Source: Pomphorhynchus laevis
Lineage: Eukaryota; Acanthocephala; Palaeacanthocephala; Echinorhynchida; Pomphorhynchidae
Length of the DNA: 64,000 nucleotides
NCBI GenBank assembly: GCA_012934845.2
Contig: WNNJ02001493.1
Location: 1 to 64,000, forward strand
Direction of reading: 5' to 3'
In this document: one piece after another, positions 38,730 to 50,519 of the stretch
How positions within the stretch are numbered: the stretch's first letter is position 1
How the letters are laid out: the number at the start of each line of letters is the position of its first letter
Notes under the pieces: model-generated
What the model was told of the DNA's origin: nothing
Database searches by the model: none
What the model saw: the letters and a program-made list of their open reading frames with translations, nothing else
Made by a program: the position numbers and the translations under genes

Positions 38730-39620
38730 TAAGCTGGAACATTAAATTAAAATCAATATGTAATGATGATATTATAAACATTCTAGAAACTGAATACAAT
38801 TGCAAGAATCTTAATTTTGATAAAATAAATGAACATATATGTACTCATAATCTAGAATTAATTGAAAATTGTGAATTAAGGAAAATGTGATCAAAAGGAT
38901 ATAAATATAGATTAATTAATAATAAAAATAAAATTTATAATTCGTAATATAATGACTTAAATGCGTACTTTGATAAGTTGATTAATAGTAAAAGCTTAAA
39001 TACATCAAAGATAAACATTCGGAAAGATTCATATTTGATAAAATTAGAGAGAAAATGAAAATAACAAACAATTATAAAAGGAAAGATCAAATTAATAAAG
39101 ATATGTATACATAACCTACTACATTAAAGGATAACTATAACAACTATTGATAAAGCTAGTAATAACTTTGTCTTCATATGCAAAAAGCTTTATTATGATA
39201 TACTAATGAAAGAGGTTAATTCTAATGATTTAAATATAAATCCAACATATTAACGTAGTGAGTTGAGTTTTGAAACAATTATTAAAAGTCACTGTTTTAT
39301 AATGGATAAAAAGGGTATAAAGGTTGAATTAGATAATAAAACCATACCTATATTATATTGGAATCCAAAATTACATAAATATCCAATAAAACCTAGGTTC
39401 CTATGTAGTGCGTTTAAATGTACATTAAAACCACTTTCTATCTATATGAATAAAATAATTAAAGTAATTAAAGCACACTTTAAAAAATATTGCAAGGTAA
39501 TCGAAATTAATACTAATATAAAACATTATTTGATTATTAATTCCACAAAAGAATTTTTAGAACACGTAAAAGAAATAAATTTTTAAAATTTTCCTGTTAC
39601 ATTTAAGAAGTATATGTATT
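38730..39620 (+). mobile_element. PLE-A fragment (middle part of the RT region)
   Basis: Colinear with 30,130-30,890 of the first PLE-A copy: ETEYNCKNLNF, then ATTATAAAAGGAAAGATC-type sequence, then WNPKLHKYPIKPRF, and a longer RT part reaching FKKYCKVIEINTNIKHYLII. It is interrupted and truncated at both ends. The last open piece is 39,263-39,586. Confidence 0.75.
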
Positions 39621-39689
39621 TAATACTAAAATACATTATGACTGTAGTCTTCAATACTGAGGCAAATCATCATTCAAAAAATTTGTTAC

Positions 39690-41900
39690 TGATTAAGCGC
39701 TTAGGCACTCAAGTATCCAAGCGACATTGCTTCGCTGAACCGCTACGCTTAATCGCCGCCTGAGGAAAGCCGTTGATCGAATTTTACCTGTGGTCCCGAA
39801 CATCATATTTCCGATCTCTTTGACACAATACGACAGTTCCTCGCCCAAGACAAATAACGGCTCAACAGCTACTGGCACGAATGTATATATCCTATTATCG
39901 ATCTTGCTGTACTTTTCCTTCTTCTTACATTCTGAAATAGCAGCTGTTTCACCGGTCCAAATGGCTACGTTATCCTCGTAACTCGCCAAAAAAGGAGTAT
40001 TCAGTTAGCGTCCCAAATTATTATTTTACCGTTCTAACAAGGAACCAAAGTTCCTCCTCCCGGTAGCTTGCCATCACTACAACACAATCCGGCCATCTCT
40101 AAACGAGAAGGTATCCCCGCTTAATATAAAGCAATTCGAATTATGTGGTTTAATTTGGAGTTTCGGTTGTGCCGGGATTTGCTGTTTCAAAAGTCTAGAC
40201 CGTGCAATCCCGATGCGTCGCTTGTATTTCTGCATCCACATGTGAATTCCCCGCTGAATTTGATGCCGAGTAGTAGGGCCACGTCGTCTAATCTAATACC
40301 GACCGCCGAGATTGTAAGTGCCATCAGGAAAGCTTAAGAGTCCCTGCCTACCGCTCCGAGCAGTTTAGCTCGGCATTAAGCAGAATCTGCTTCCAGCAAA
40401 AGTGAACTACTAGCGATCATGTGTGTTGGACAAGACCAACGATTTTGTAGATGTTTTCGTGTTGGAAAATCTTCCCCGTACACAGCCGCCCATCTGCACA
40501 CGCCATTTTGGAAATCCGAGCATGCCACTCCGCTAGTTGCTTCAAGGTTTAGTACCACTAATACCTTTAAGAGAACCGAAGTGCCTGCGATTGAAGACAA
40601 ATATGCCCGCAGTTATATAATTTCGCTGAGATATAAACCTAAGCCATCCAAGTCAATCAGCAGAGTTGCTTGTCGCCTTGCCTTATCATCCAGATATAAA
40701 TTCAATATGTTGGCCGGAGCGGACTTTAGAATTTCGTCGTAATGCTTTAATGACGGGCAGGAAGAGCAAAGAGCACAGCATAGCAGGTGAGAAATCTTTG
40801 GTATGCTAAAGCTACCTCGCAACAGAAACAGCGCATCCTGTCTAGATAGATCGTCCATTTGCTTAACAGTGTACTAAAGAAGCGATACGCATTGATTCAC
40901 GGTTTAATTAACCGCCAAATCGCTTCATACCGGAGTGCCAAAGATGACAGCGTCGTTGAGATCAGTCAGAATGCATTCTGGAATCAAGTCTAACAATCGA
41001 ACTTGATCCTTAGGATCACTGGTTATTTCGTAACTTGATCGATTATGCTAGCTACATCCAAATAAATCGTATCCAAGACAACCCACCCCCAAAATACAGT
41101 AGTCGATATACCATGCGCAACACGGTGACTTGACAACTTCGTTTACGACAAGCGAGAAAAGCGGGGAACCAAGAGGATCCCCTTGTTAAACACCTTCGGC
41201 TTAAGAAATTATTGTTGGGTCGGCAATAAGTTGAATATCGCCACCGTAGCACGGGTATACGAATTGCAGGTAAAATTAGTCATTCAAGACTGCTGCTAGA
41301 ATGGCAGGTAAGCCGGTAGCTTCCTGCGAACCATTTCAATCATGTGGTCACGGTTGACATTGTTGAAAGCGTTATAAAAGTCTAACTTGACAAACGCAAC
41401 TCCAGGAACTAAGGCGTTCGCTATAAAGTATCTAGACGCGTGAGTCACAACTTCAACTCCTCGAGGTATTCCAACGCCAAATTGTCGAGGCACGAACTCA
41501 CCTAGAATATCGCTTTATGCCAAACATGCGACAATATTTGCTGCTAAACGGCGCAACGTACAATCCACAGCAATCGGGCGAATACAGTCATTAGGTTTCT
41601 ATAATGCCGTCAGCTTATCGTCGCAAAAAAAATTCTTATAGATTCCGGCACACAAACTTTTAGGACGACGGTGATGAATTCGGCAAAAGATTAAATTAGG
41701 CGATTACCTGGAAGGCCACACGATGGACCAGTCAGTTCTTTTAGATGTAGTGGACTGAGACTATCCAATCCACTTGAGGAAGGATTGGGAAATAAGCCAA
41801 GAGCAAACAGCACGATGTCCGTAGAGACAACAAAGAAGGCACAAAGTGGTACACTGTGAATTTGAACTTGCGTATTTACCACCTAATTGATTGGTCGTGG
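39690..41900 (-). mobile_element. LINE remnant (type 2), minus strand
   Basis: Minus-strand pieces from high to low coordinates: QFGVGIPRGVEVVTHASRY with VKLDFYNAFNNVNRDHM (41,296-41,493, RT domain), a GGLSW-like piece (41,052-41,252), DALFLLRGSFSIPKISHLL with LYLDDKARRQATLL (40,613-40,858), and a C-terminal KKKEKYSKIDNRIYTFVPVA with RLSVAVQRSN (39,693-39,989). These belong to one type of non-LTR retrotransposon common in invertebrates; I cannot name the clade. It is broken in many places. A same-type element lies in opposite orientation at 44,950-47,080. Confidence 0.7.
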
Positions 41901-41991
41901 AGAGGGGTGTTTGGACCTTAGTTCTGACAAAACTTGATCGTCGAATTGTACATTGTCTGTCATCACAGCTCACTAATCTGAACAACGTCTT

Positions 41992-42480
41992 GTGGTGTAC
42001 GCTTATGACCTCACAGCCCTGTTCACTGGGCACAGATGTAAAGACGTAGCCTCTGACATAAGCCGCTTCTTTTTAAGATTAAAAGACCAGTTGCCCAAAT
42101 CCAATCTTGTTTTAAAATCCGCAAAATCGCAGGTGTTCGTCTTTATTTGCACCCCTGCAAAAAAGCAAAATCTTAAAAGATTAGCACTCTCTGCGCTCTC
42201 CTCCAAATTTGCCTCTGAACCACTCTCCACCTTCACAAGTCAAGTAAAATACTTGGGGTTCACCGTTACGGTGAACTGGTCTGCGAAAGCTGACCTGGAT
42301 AGACTCAAACGTTCTGAAGAAAGCTAAGTGGGCCCTGAAACGGGCCCAGCCTCTGCCATTGAAAGGGAAAATCCAGTTGCGCTTTGGGGCACTTGGGCTA
42401 TCTCGGGATTAGTCTTCTTTTTGAGTGGACATCCCCCAGAGCAAAGGCTAAGGTTTCTTAAGCTCATCGTATCTAGTTTA
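41992..42480 (+). mobile_element. LINE RT fragment (type 3), plus strand
   Basis: One frame reads VYAYDLTALFTGHRC and QLPKSNLVLKSAKSQVFVF, the region around the catalytic Asp pair of a LINE reverse transcriptase (the usual second residue is changed), then VKYLGFTVTVNWSAKADLDR. After 42,327 the similarity continues in another frame (AKWALKRAQPLPLKGKIQLR). The first 80 bases recur inverted at 43,190-43,268. Confidence 0.65.
41997..42076 (+). repeat. Inverted repeat, left arm
   Basis: About 80 bases starting near TACGCTTATGACCTCACAGC match the reverse complement of 43,190-43,268 with about two mismatches. This points to two insertions of the same LINE type in opposite orientation, or an inversion. 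Confidence 0.8.
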
Positions 42481-42716
42481 TCCATCATAGTCCGCGCTGA
42501 TTTGATTCTTCGGGGGAGGTAAAAGACCCTGGGTGGTTCAGTCGGAAAGCGGCGTGTTGAATCGGTTGGGGGCTCAGATCCCACTGGGATCTGAGCTAAG
42601 GCCATAAGAAATGGGAGAAGACTTCTAGAAGAGTAAGTGATGAAGTACGAAGATGATATAAATTTTTGTTATCCTTGTTATTTTCTATTTAACCTTTTGT
42701 ATGTTAAAAGAATCAT

Positions 42717-42989
42717 TTATTTATTTATTTGAAATCCATTCTTTACTCTTATGTAATTGTTACATAATATATTTGACACTACTTTTATGATTTTTCCTTT
42801 TATATTGTGGTAATGCACGATCTTATAAAATAAAAGTTGTCTATTTGCCGTATTAAACGCCTTTCTAATATCGGCGGAAACAGTATACGATGGTTTTGCG
42901 TTAGCTTCGAATGACGTTCTTATTTGACGAATTAAATATGGATACCGCTGTAGTAGATAAAATACCTTTTCTAAAACCGTATTTTTCAT
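42717..42989 (-). mobile_element. LINE RT fragment (type 4), minus strand
   Basis: A single open frame contains TVSADIRKAFNTANRQLLFY, matching the D-x-x-x-A-F RT motif of LINEs, followed by KIIKVVSNILCNNYIRV. It lies between two pieces of the type 3 repeat. No other part of the element was recognised. Confidence 0.55.
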
Positions 42990-43189
42990 ACTATGTTATT
43001 CGTTTTGCAATCAGCAACGTAAACCACTTAAAGACATGATTATGAAATCAAATAATCCTATGAAGTTGGGGGCTGTTGTTTGATCTGTGCCTTTGTATAG
43101 GACTTCACAAATTGAGTGTGACTATCCCGCAGGTATAAGATGGAAAAGATGGACCACTATACAAAAAAGATATTCTGGCATCCAATATA

Positions 43190-43268
43190 TCTTAAAAAGA
43201 AGCGGCTGATGTCAGAGGCTACGTCTTTACATCTGTGCCTAGTGAACAGGGCTGTGAGGTCATAAGCG
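43190..43268 (-). repeat. Inverted repeat, right arm
   Basis: Reverse complement of 41,997-42,076. It lies just upstream of a plus-strand ORF (43,270-43,512) that I could not identify. Confidence 0.8.
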
Positions 43269-43679
43269 TATGATTATGATTAATAAAATCGTTGTTGTTG
43301 AAATCCATTCGCACAACGAAAAAATGAACGAAACAGTGCATCGGAGCTTCAAAAGGATTTGTAAGTGGTTTTCTAGCAAAAATAATGGTGAATTCCAGTT
43401 ATTCAGACGACAAAAGGTAACAACTAGTTCTATTCAACATGGTAGAAATGTAAGTCACGTTTCCATTATTCCTATTGATGGGGATTACTTCCCCCATCCC
43501 CAAAATGGTTAATTTAAGGATTAAAACTCTAAAAAGCCTCTTGAGAGGCATATGCTTTTCAATTGTTTTCTACGTTATTTTACATCTACTCTAAAGAATA
43601 AGGTGATATATAATTCGATCCGTTATAACGAACTTGGTGTACGAATATCTTTTACATCCCAGGACATCATGGTGAGTTA

Positions 43680-44191
43680 CAATATTTTTTGACAAGCACT
43701 TTACAGATATCGCATCTTTTGAGTGTAAGCCTATTCTGGCATCCCTCAAGATTACAAATTGGCCTTCCCATCTTGATGAGGAAGACATCAAGCTGTTAAA
43801 ACATTTGTACAATTTATCCAACGTCCACCCCCTGTTGGGTAGGAACGGTTTTCCGCTTAACATAGGTTTCTGCGCGGCTGCCTTGAAGCAAGCAGAACTT
43901 TTGGAGAAAAGTTCCTGAAACCCTTTTATGGGGTTTAATCTACGTTTCAGAATTGTGAGTAAAGAAGAATACACCTACTCCCACTGTAGCAGGTGTCATA
44001 AGTGGAGGCACTGGGCATCCAGTTGCTCCCTCCCTGTTACATATGGGGTGTGTGGCTCATCTTCCTGTCTTGATACTGCAGCAGGGAAAAAGTGCTCGGC
44101 CCAATGTGCTTGCTCAAATTGTGGTCAAAGACTTCCTGAATTTGAGATCAAATACTTCCTGAATTTTGATAGAATTCAATGCAATATCTAA
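43680..44191 (+). mobile_element. Retroelement ORF1-like fragment with zinc knuckles
   Basis: Plus-strand coding from about 43,680 (FECKPILASLKITNWPSHL) leads to a Cys-rich end within 43,928-44,191. CSRCHKWRHWASSC fits the C-x2-C-x4-H-x4-C knuckle, followed by further Cys pairs (CGSSSC, CACSNCG). Such knuckles occur in ORF1 proteins of I/jockey-type LINEs and also in gag proteins. Given the LINE surroundings ORF1 is likelier. It is a degraded fossil. Confidence 0.5.
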
Positions 44192-44199
44192 ATTGTGTC

Positions 44200-44720
44200 T
44201 TATCTATATTGAACAAAATAAAGTCAAGATATGCTGTTTCTCTTCCAAATTTAAATATATTCTCAAGTTGGTGTAAACAAAATTTTAACCTGCTGACAAC
44301 TAATAACTATATTTAGCTTTGTGAAATATGGGACAGAAAAATGAACTAATTAGAATCTAATATTCTAAACTCTTCCACAATGATTCATCATTACCGTGAT
44401 ATAAATTGGTTACAAATTTAAATACATTCTCAAGCTGGTGTAAAATGAATGATACTAATTAGTAAAATGAACTAATTAGAATCTAATATTCTAAACTCTT
44501 CCGCAATGATACAACGTAACTTGAACTCTAGCAAATTCAAAAAGTGAGGCTTTGGAAGTCAGAGCTTAAATTTACGATTACCATGACCGTATTTGCTTAA
44601 ATAAATGTCAATTTCATATCCGAACAAATGCTAATATCTGTAAATTCTACAATAAAACCGCAAAATGCTTGTTACACATCCCTAAAATAAAGTCAAGATA
44701 TGCTCTTCTCTTACAAATTT
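44200..44720. repeat. Short direct repeats after the ORF1-like fragment
   Basis: A segment containing ATGAACTAATTAGAATC and ending CAATGAT occurs at about 44,341-44,386 and 44,466-44,511. ATAAAGTCAAGATATGCT occurs near 44,218 and 44,690, and a CAAG-TGGTGTAAA segment near 44,264 and 44,432. This is probably a repeated untranslated tail of a retroelement. Confidence 0.6.
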
Positions 44721-44949
44721 AATTGCATTCAATGTTATTTGTATTTTTTATTTATAAATATAAAAAATGCAAAACTTTTATTACAGTTAAAGCTTACCGA
44801 TAGCCCAATTAAATATTTGAGTAATTAAAAAATTATACATAATGAATTCATTATCTACAAAGATAATTTTTAATGAATCTTTATTGTAAGAAAATTGTTT
44901 TACCTTTTCTGGTAAAAAAATTAAACCACCAACACTATTAAGATAATTA

Positions 44950-47080
44950 AAGAACATACGGAAAATGAATCACGGGAAGGCAATACAGCGCATAATTTGA
45001 GTCGGAATGTCCACCCTATTTACACGAGCACGGACACTCTTACAAAGTATATATCCTTTTGCGTACAGCAGCTGCCAGAATCAACATCTCTCCTCCACTA
45101 GTCTTACAGAACGGCGCTCGAACAATCCGTCTTCGTCAATAATTATAAGTCACGAAACAGCCCTTGCCAACGTCAACTCTTAAACCCTCAGCGTTAGAAC
45201 CAGTTGCCTGTAGCAAAGGCCGGAGCATTTCCAGGGTATGTTACTCGCCAATAGCGACGGATCGCTATCTGATAATTTCGAGCATCTTGTCAACCATCTT
45301 CCTGCAGGACTCGCACCTTTTGAAGTGGCAAACTACATCCCCGGCGCGAACTTGATCGCATTGCCAAAAAACGACTTGGGTAAGACCAATAGATGTCGGC
45401 AAAACTCTCCGCCGTCGCTGCTCAAAGTACATCTGTCTTCAACTACGCAAACGCATCGCCAGCCTACTACAACCAACACAATAAGGGATAGCAACCCCAA
45501 ACGCAGTTGATCAGATCGTTCACAACATTAGACGACTCAGTGTCCAGAGCACACTTACGAAAGCGACGATCCGATAAAACGTCCCAGAATTGTTGCCGTG
45601 ATTTGAACTTACGTACAAGTGCAAGGCACTCCTTTGTTTCGTCTCACTCGACCCTCTCAACTTACGTGAAGTAGTTTAGCAGGGAGATCCATTAGGGGCG
45701 TTCCTCTTTTCGTTAACTATTAAGAGTACAATTGTACATGTATCTGATATCCACTGAAAAAACCTCAGCATGCAGTACTTAGACGACGGCATATTCGGCG
45801 GTACGCCATCGGCAATTGCTTCCGCACTCGGATGTCTAGATGCGAGCTTCAAGGTGATGGAGCTCGAGCTAACTTAACGAAAGACCGAGGTCATCGGCTC
45901 GCTTGAAGCAGTAAACGCTTGCCTAACCCTACTATCCGAGGCGCTTTTAAATAACACTACTGGGAGCATGTACTTGCTAGGCATAGCCATCGGTGAAAAG
46001 TCATTCATATAGATCAACCTGACTAATGAAGTTTTCCACCGCTGGTCGAGAAAATTGATGATGTAGCCAAGGTGCCAGACCATCAAGTTAGATATATTTT
46101 ACTCCGAGAGAGTTTCCTTGTCCAGAATAAACCACCTCCTTCGTTCAGTCAATCCAATGATTACATAAACGTTTTGTCAATCATTTGACAGTCAAATTGC
46201 CTGTGCTTACCATAAAATATGTACGTTCCAACTTCACGAAGTGACCAAATCACAGATAACACTCCCAATCCGTATTGATGGCTTCAGTCTAAGATGAAAT
46301 GCTGAGCACGCCCCAGTGCGCAGTTATTCATAGTGTGAAGCAGGTCGCAGAGGTTAACAGTCTAGAAGCTTCACTATGTCCTGGCTATTCAGAGGCACTA
46401 GGAACCCTAAGTACAGCGATGGGCTTGCACTTGATAGGGTCTACAGAGGGTGATAAACCATCAACTTCACGGATGATCGACAATATTGTCTCGACCCAGT
46501 TGATACAATCATCTATTAAAATAGCTCGTGCTTGACTACACGTAGAGTCGTTTCCAAATGCTGAAGCTTGGCTTCACGCCGTGCCAAATGCAACATCCGA
46601 AACGGAACTAACGCCCACACAGTTCTGCTTCCTGGTCCGAATGTGGCTTGGGATTCACTGGGCATAACGCCATCCTGGAAATGCGAGGAATTATCCTGGA
46701 CCTACAAATACGTCCGGCAGACATCTTCGTTATGGGAAAGCTTCCTCTGTAGTCGGCTTTGCTGTCACCCAACCCCAACAGTCCGCATTCCGTCACTCCG
46801 CCTCTAACGTACAACTCGCCGCTGCTACGTCGAACGTTGTCAATGTCAATCACAAGAAATATAATGACGGGGTCGAAGCAGCGAGGTGCATGTTTTTGGC
46901 CGCTGTAGTGGAGACCTTTGGTGGATGGAACGACTAAGAAAGCTGAGTGATCAAGCGGATTTCGAATAATATTTACCCAAACAAGCGGAATCGGATACGC
47001 AGTGACTGTCATACGCTTATATCAACTCATCTCAATCGCTCTAATGAGGAGAAACGCCAAAGCCATGCTAAATTCACTCG
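44950..47080 (+). mobile_element. LINE remnant (type 2), plus strand
   Basis: Plus-strand pieces in order: FEHLVNHLPAGLAPFEVANY (45,238-45,510), an RT catalytic piece QYLDDGIFGGTPSAIASALG near 45,770, SLEASLCPGYSEALGTLSTA (46,299-46,535), LTPTQFCFLVRMWLGIHWA near 46,600-46,665, and a C-terminal AAVVETFGGWND near 46,900. This matches the layout of the minus-strand element at 39,690-41,900. Multiple breaks make it inactive. Confidence 0.7.
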
Positions 47081-47528
47081 ATCAGCTTCCAATATTGTCT
47101 TTCGATAATAACAAACAGAAAATGTCTGAACCTGAGAAACGTTTTTTCATTATTTTAATAATTTAAACGAAAATTTAAAGAAATTATTCATTAAAATAAC
47201 ACTATAACAATATCACAAACTAAAAATTGAGAGTATTTTTATAGTTCAGTATTTTTGGAATATAGAATATTTCCTTCAAAGTAATATAATTACCTTTGAT
47301 TTAAATGTTTATTATACAAATTTAATTAATCAGATCAGATTATTGAGTCTCCGTATTTTGTACAATATATAAATAAAAATAAAGATAAATAATTATATAA
47401 GATTTTATACAATTTATATTTCAAGTTAAAATTTAAAATTGAAATTTAAAATAAAAACCAATTGTTATGAAACATTCAAAAAAGACACCACATCCAATTA
47501 CGTGTTACTCCATTCTTAACAAACCTTC

Positions 47529-47544
47529 GCCTCCGGGTGGATTC

Positions 47545-47585
<41 letters not shown>

Positions 47586-47601
47586 GTTGCGCCACGGAGG
47601 C
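47529..47601 (-). tRNA. tRNA-Asn (anticodon GTT)
   Basis: On the minus strand 73 bases fold as a full cloverleaf: acceptor GCCTCCG/CGGAGGC (7 bp), anticodon stem TTCGG/CCGAA around CTGTTAA (anticodon GTT), and T-arm GGTGG/CCACC around TTCGAAT. A-box and B-box promoters are intact. There is no intron and CCA is not encoded, as expected in eukaryotes. A T-run suitable as a pol III terminator is not immediate; a TTTTTT lies about 45 bases downstream. Confidence 0.97.
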
Positions 47602-47889
47602 AAATAGTAACCAAATAATTGATTATATACATCTAAAGCCGTTTAGAATTTTCTCCATCCATAAGTATTTAAATTTTTTGATAAATTTTAGCAAGTCACA
47701 ATTTTATATTAAGTTATATTATGTAAACATAAATATTTCTAAAAACTAAATATCGTTTCCTAAATCAATGTTTATAAAACACCTTCTGTTTAGTATGTTA
47801 TGTTCCTGTATTTCGCTAAAATCAAACTTTAATGAGTAATCATCATTAATATTGGTTTTGTCTAATTAATATTAGTTTTTCAAATCAAT

Positions 47890-48630
47890 GTTGGTTTTGT
47901 CTTAAGATATGAACATTAAATTAATATTAACTAAAACTACTATTAATTTATATCTTAAAGATGGCATATTTAAATTTACAAGAAACATATTTTGGCATGA
48001 GCATTTATGCATATCATATAATATAAAATATAATACATTAAATAATGAAATTTTAAGAATTGCAACAATATGTAACGATATTGGCATTCTTCAAAATCAT
48101 TTAAATAATTTAATAGATACATATTTTAAACTAGGTTACTATAAAAATATCATCAAGCAGAAAATAGTGAAATATATAAATTAACACAATAATATAAAGA
48201 ATAAATTTAAACTCTTAAGCGAAAAATTTTTATGGATGGATAATAAATAATATACTTTGTATTAGAATAAGATACTATATAATCAAATTTAATCAGAGGA
48301 AATACATCATTAGCATGTATTTGGCCCAACTGCTATGTTGGGTAGAGGAGTTAGAGGCCGAAACCTGATAGCATAGCAGTTCTTCCTGATGACATATAAT
48401 TCTTATTCTGATACAACGTCTGTTATTTATTAGTCAATTCATAAAAATGATGTTTATTTTAAATTTCATTTTTTATTTTAACTTGATTTAAATTATAGAA
48501 AATCTAAAAACAATTATTTATTTTATTATTTAATAATTAAATTTTGGTTTAGCATTATTATGTTTTGTTTAGTTTATAATTGTATTAAATACGTAGACTC
48601 AGTTAGCTGATTTGATCATAAAGTATTATT
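47890..48630 (+). mobile_element. PLE-A C-terminal and 3' tail fragment
   Basis: The open frame 47,909-48,184 encodes the end of the PLE-A protein (ILRIATICNDIGILQNHLNN, then YFKLGYYKNIIKQKIVKYIN) and stops directly before the 3' tail. There is therefore no C-terminal nuclease, consistent with the N-terminal-nuclease type. The tail (48,156-48,630) matches 31,140-31,608 including the foldable segment and the closing ACGTAGACTCAGTTAGCTGA. Confidence 0.75.
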
Positions 48631-48758
48631 TCATATTTTTGATTTGACTAATTTAACGATAAAATAACAAAATATCTACAAATTTTGACAGAAAGATTAA
48701 CAAAAAACACTAGTTTTCTACTATTTGCTTTTAAAAATACGTTTTGCAACTAACATAC

Positions 48759-49025
48759 CTGTAAAATGAATTTACTAGGTAAGTTTATCATCACGTATGT
48801 ATCATTTCGCTTTTGTTTTTTATCAGACTCAGAATGCCTTGAAGACGAACGATATGAAATGAAATAATTATCGTTTTTAAAAACAAAAATGACAATTACC
48901 GCTAAGAAAGGAAGACGAAATATAATACAGCACTCTTTGTGTGCCTTTTTGTTATCAGCCATAATTAGATGATTTCGGAACAACCAGTTAATTAAAAGTT
49001 TATTGAGATCTAACTTGCATTTCAT
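48759..49025 (-). CDS. Possible first exon of a type II membrane protein
   Basis: An 89-codon open stretch begins MKCKLDLNKLLINWLF and ends at a strong ACAG|GTATGT donor in phase 0. A second ATG (MADNKKAHKECC) precedes a hydrophobic run, FRLPFLAVIVIFVF, flanked by basic residues; a Ser/Arg/Lys-rich stem follows. A short cytosolic tail, one membrane segment and a stem is the layout of Golgi glycosyltransferases, but no catalytic exon is visible downstream, where a PLE tail and a tRNA gene lie. It may belong to a gene with a very long intron, or be chance. Confidence 0.35.
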
Positions 49026-49537
49026 TGCTATATTTTCGGAAAACTTACAATTTATCTAGCACGCATAGGATGAAGCGTCGTTAAGAACCTTAGTATAATC
49101 AGCCTAACGGTGTGACAAATCACAATCTCTTGTAGCTTTATAAAATGTAGACTTTTAAAATTAACAACAATTCTGTGACTACACGAAATTATTTAAAAAT
49201 ATAATTAAAAATATAACGAGGATTTATTTAAAAAATGCTTAAATAATTTGACGATTAAAATAATTTTTTCTGTTAACGGATTAAATTTGGGATTATCATA
49301 TAAATCCACTGATTCAAACTAAATTATTAAAAATTTTCATATATGACTTTATAATTTGATATGTAATACACATTTGATTAAATCAAAATATAATGCATTC
49401 TAAGGTGAAAACGTTTTTATATCATATTTCCAACCGTTAGTTAAAAAACAATAACTACTTAAAATTTATTTTTAAAATAGTAATGATTTATTAAAGTAAA
49501 AAAAGCCAAATGCGAAAGAAAAAACAAAACGGTAACA

Positions 49538-49619
49538 CGTACCGCTTCGTCATCACAATGTCTCGTCAGTGCCAGATCCCTCCCACTGCTGGATGCATAG
49601 GAGGACTGGTAGACGGCAC
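49538..49619 (-). ncRNA. Hammerhead ribozyme, degenerate (minus strand)
   Basis: On the minus strand: a GTC cleavage triplet, stem I TACCAG/CTGGCA with one mismatch, core CTGACGA instead of CTGATGA, stem II ending GATGAC, and GAAG in place of GAAA. Two core positions are altered, so activity is doubtful. Confidence 0.6.
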
Positions 49620-49729
49620 AAAGTACGAGTCAGTGATATAAGGCACTAAATTCGTTCTAGTAAGTACACACGAGTCATGTGTATGAGGTACTAGAACAAC
49701 TGTTGTACATCATACACATGACCCGTGTT

Positions 49730-49814
49730 GTGTGTCGTCTGCCAGTCGTCGACTGCATCCATCAGTAGAATGGACTTGGCATTGATGAGTCATTGTGATG
49801 ACGAAACGGTACGC
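49730..49814 (+). ncRNA. Hammerhead ribozyme, type I layout
   Basis: Stem III pairs 49,730-49,738 with 49,806-49,814 (9 pairs including G-U). The cleavage triplet GTC ends at 49,739. Stem I is TGCCA (49,740-49,744) with TGGCA (49,777-49,781). The core reads TTGATGA at 49,782-49,788 (consensus CTGATGA). Stem II is GTCAT-TGTG-ATGAC, then GAAA at 49,803-49,806. Only one core base departs from consensus. Confidence 0.8.
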
Positions 49815-50394
49815 GTTACCGTTCCGTTTGGCTTTAATGAGTATAACATAATGATTCACGCAGAATGGTTTTACTATCGCTCTTGAGCAATGCAATATTT
49901 TTATGAATATTGCCGAAGTCATAAAGAAGTGCAATTGTATTTAACATTAATAAATTGCATAAATGCAAAAATTGTTATCCTATTTAATCATATTTAAAAA
50001 GTTATTTTCTTTAAAAATTAAATATTATAGGATTTTGAAAATTAAAAAGAAATTTTTTAATTATTTTAATTGCATTTTTGAATTATTTAGTTTACTTTAA
50101 GTGTATAATACATTAAAAGATAATTAATTAAAATGTAAACAATAAATTAAAAATGCAAACAGTAAATTACTGTAAATTAAATTACAGTAAATGTAAACAG
50201 TAAATAATTATAATATTTAAAATATTGCAACAAAAGGTTTCTTTTAAGTAAAAAGTACAAAATATTAGCTAATGTAGACTACAAAAATCTCTTTTTATCT
50301 AAAAATAAGACTACCCAAAATTAAAACTGAGTTTACATTAGTCGATTCTTTTACCTGCGCTTTACAATCAAAAGTAAAGTTAAAAAAGTATTTT

Positions 50395-50515
50395 GAGTTT
50401 AAAAACAATTATTAATTTTATTATTTAATTATTAAATTTTGATTTAGCATTATTATGTTTTGTTTATTTTATAATTATATTAAATACCTGGACTCAGTTA
50501 GCTGATTTAATTATT
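50395..50515 (+). mobile_element. PLE-A 3' end fragment
   Basis: The last 120 bases of the PLE-A tail, from AAAAACAATTATTAATTTT to TACCTGGACTCAGTTAGC, match 31,495-31,610 and 48,505-48,620. The rest of the element is absent. Confidence 0.65.
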
Positions 50516-50519
50516 TAAA

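Larger units (their letters stand above)
49500..49840. mobile_element. Inverted pair of hammerhead-ribozyme elements
   Basis: Two arms in opposite orientation run from AAAGCCAAA at the left to TTTGGCTTT at the right. Each contains a hammerhead-like ribozyme near the centre side and TTCGTCATCACAATG / CATTGTGATGACGAA. The centre also contains a second inverted segment (CATGTGTATGA and its complement). Self-cleaving hammerheads are known in PLE terminal repeats and in small retrozymes; which of these this is remains open. Confidence 0.75.

Noticed and set aside
42527-42600. tRNA-like segment with A-box-like TGGTTCAGTCGG
   Set aside because: The B-box match (GGCTCAGATCC) is poor and no cloverleaf forms; at most a decayed tRNA-derived tail.
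46608-47012. Minus-strand 134-residue ORF
   Set aside because: The plus strand carries LINE C-terminal motifs across the same bases; the ORF is its shadow.
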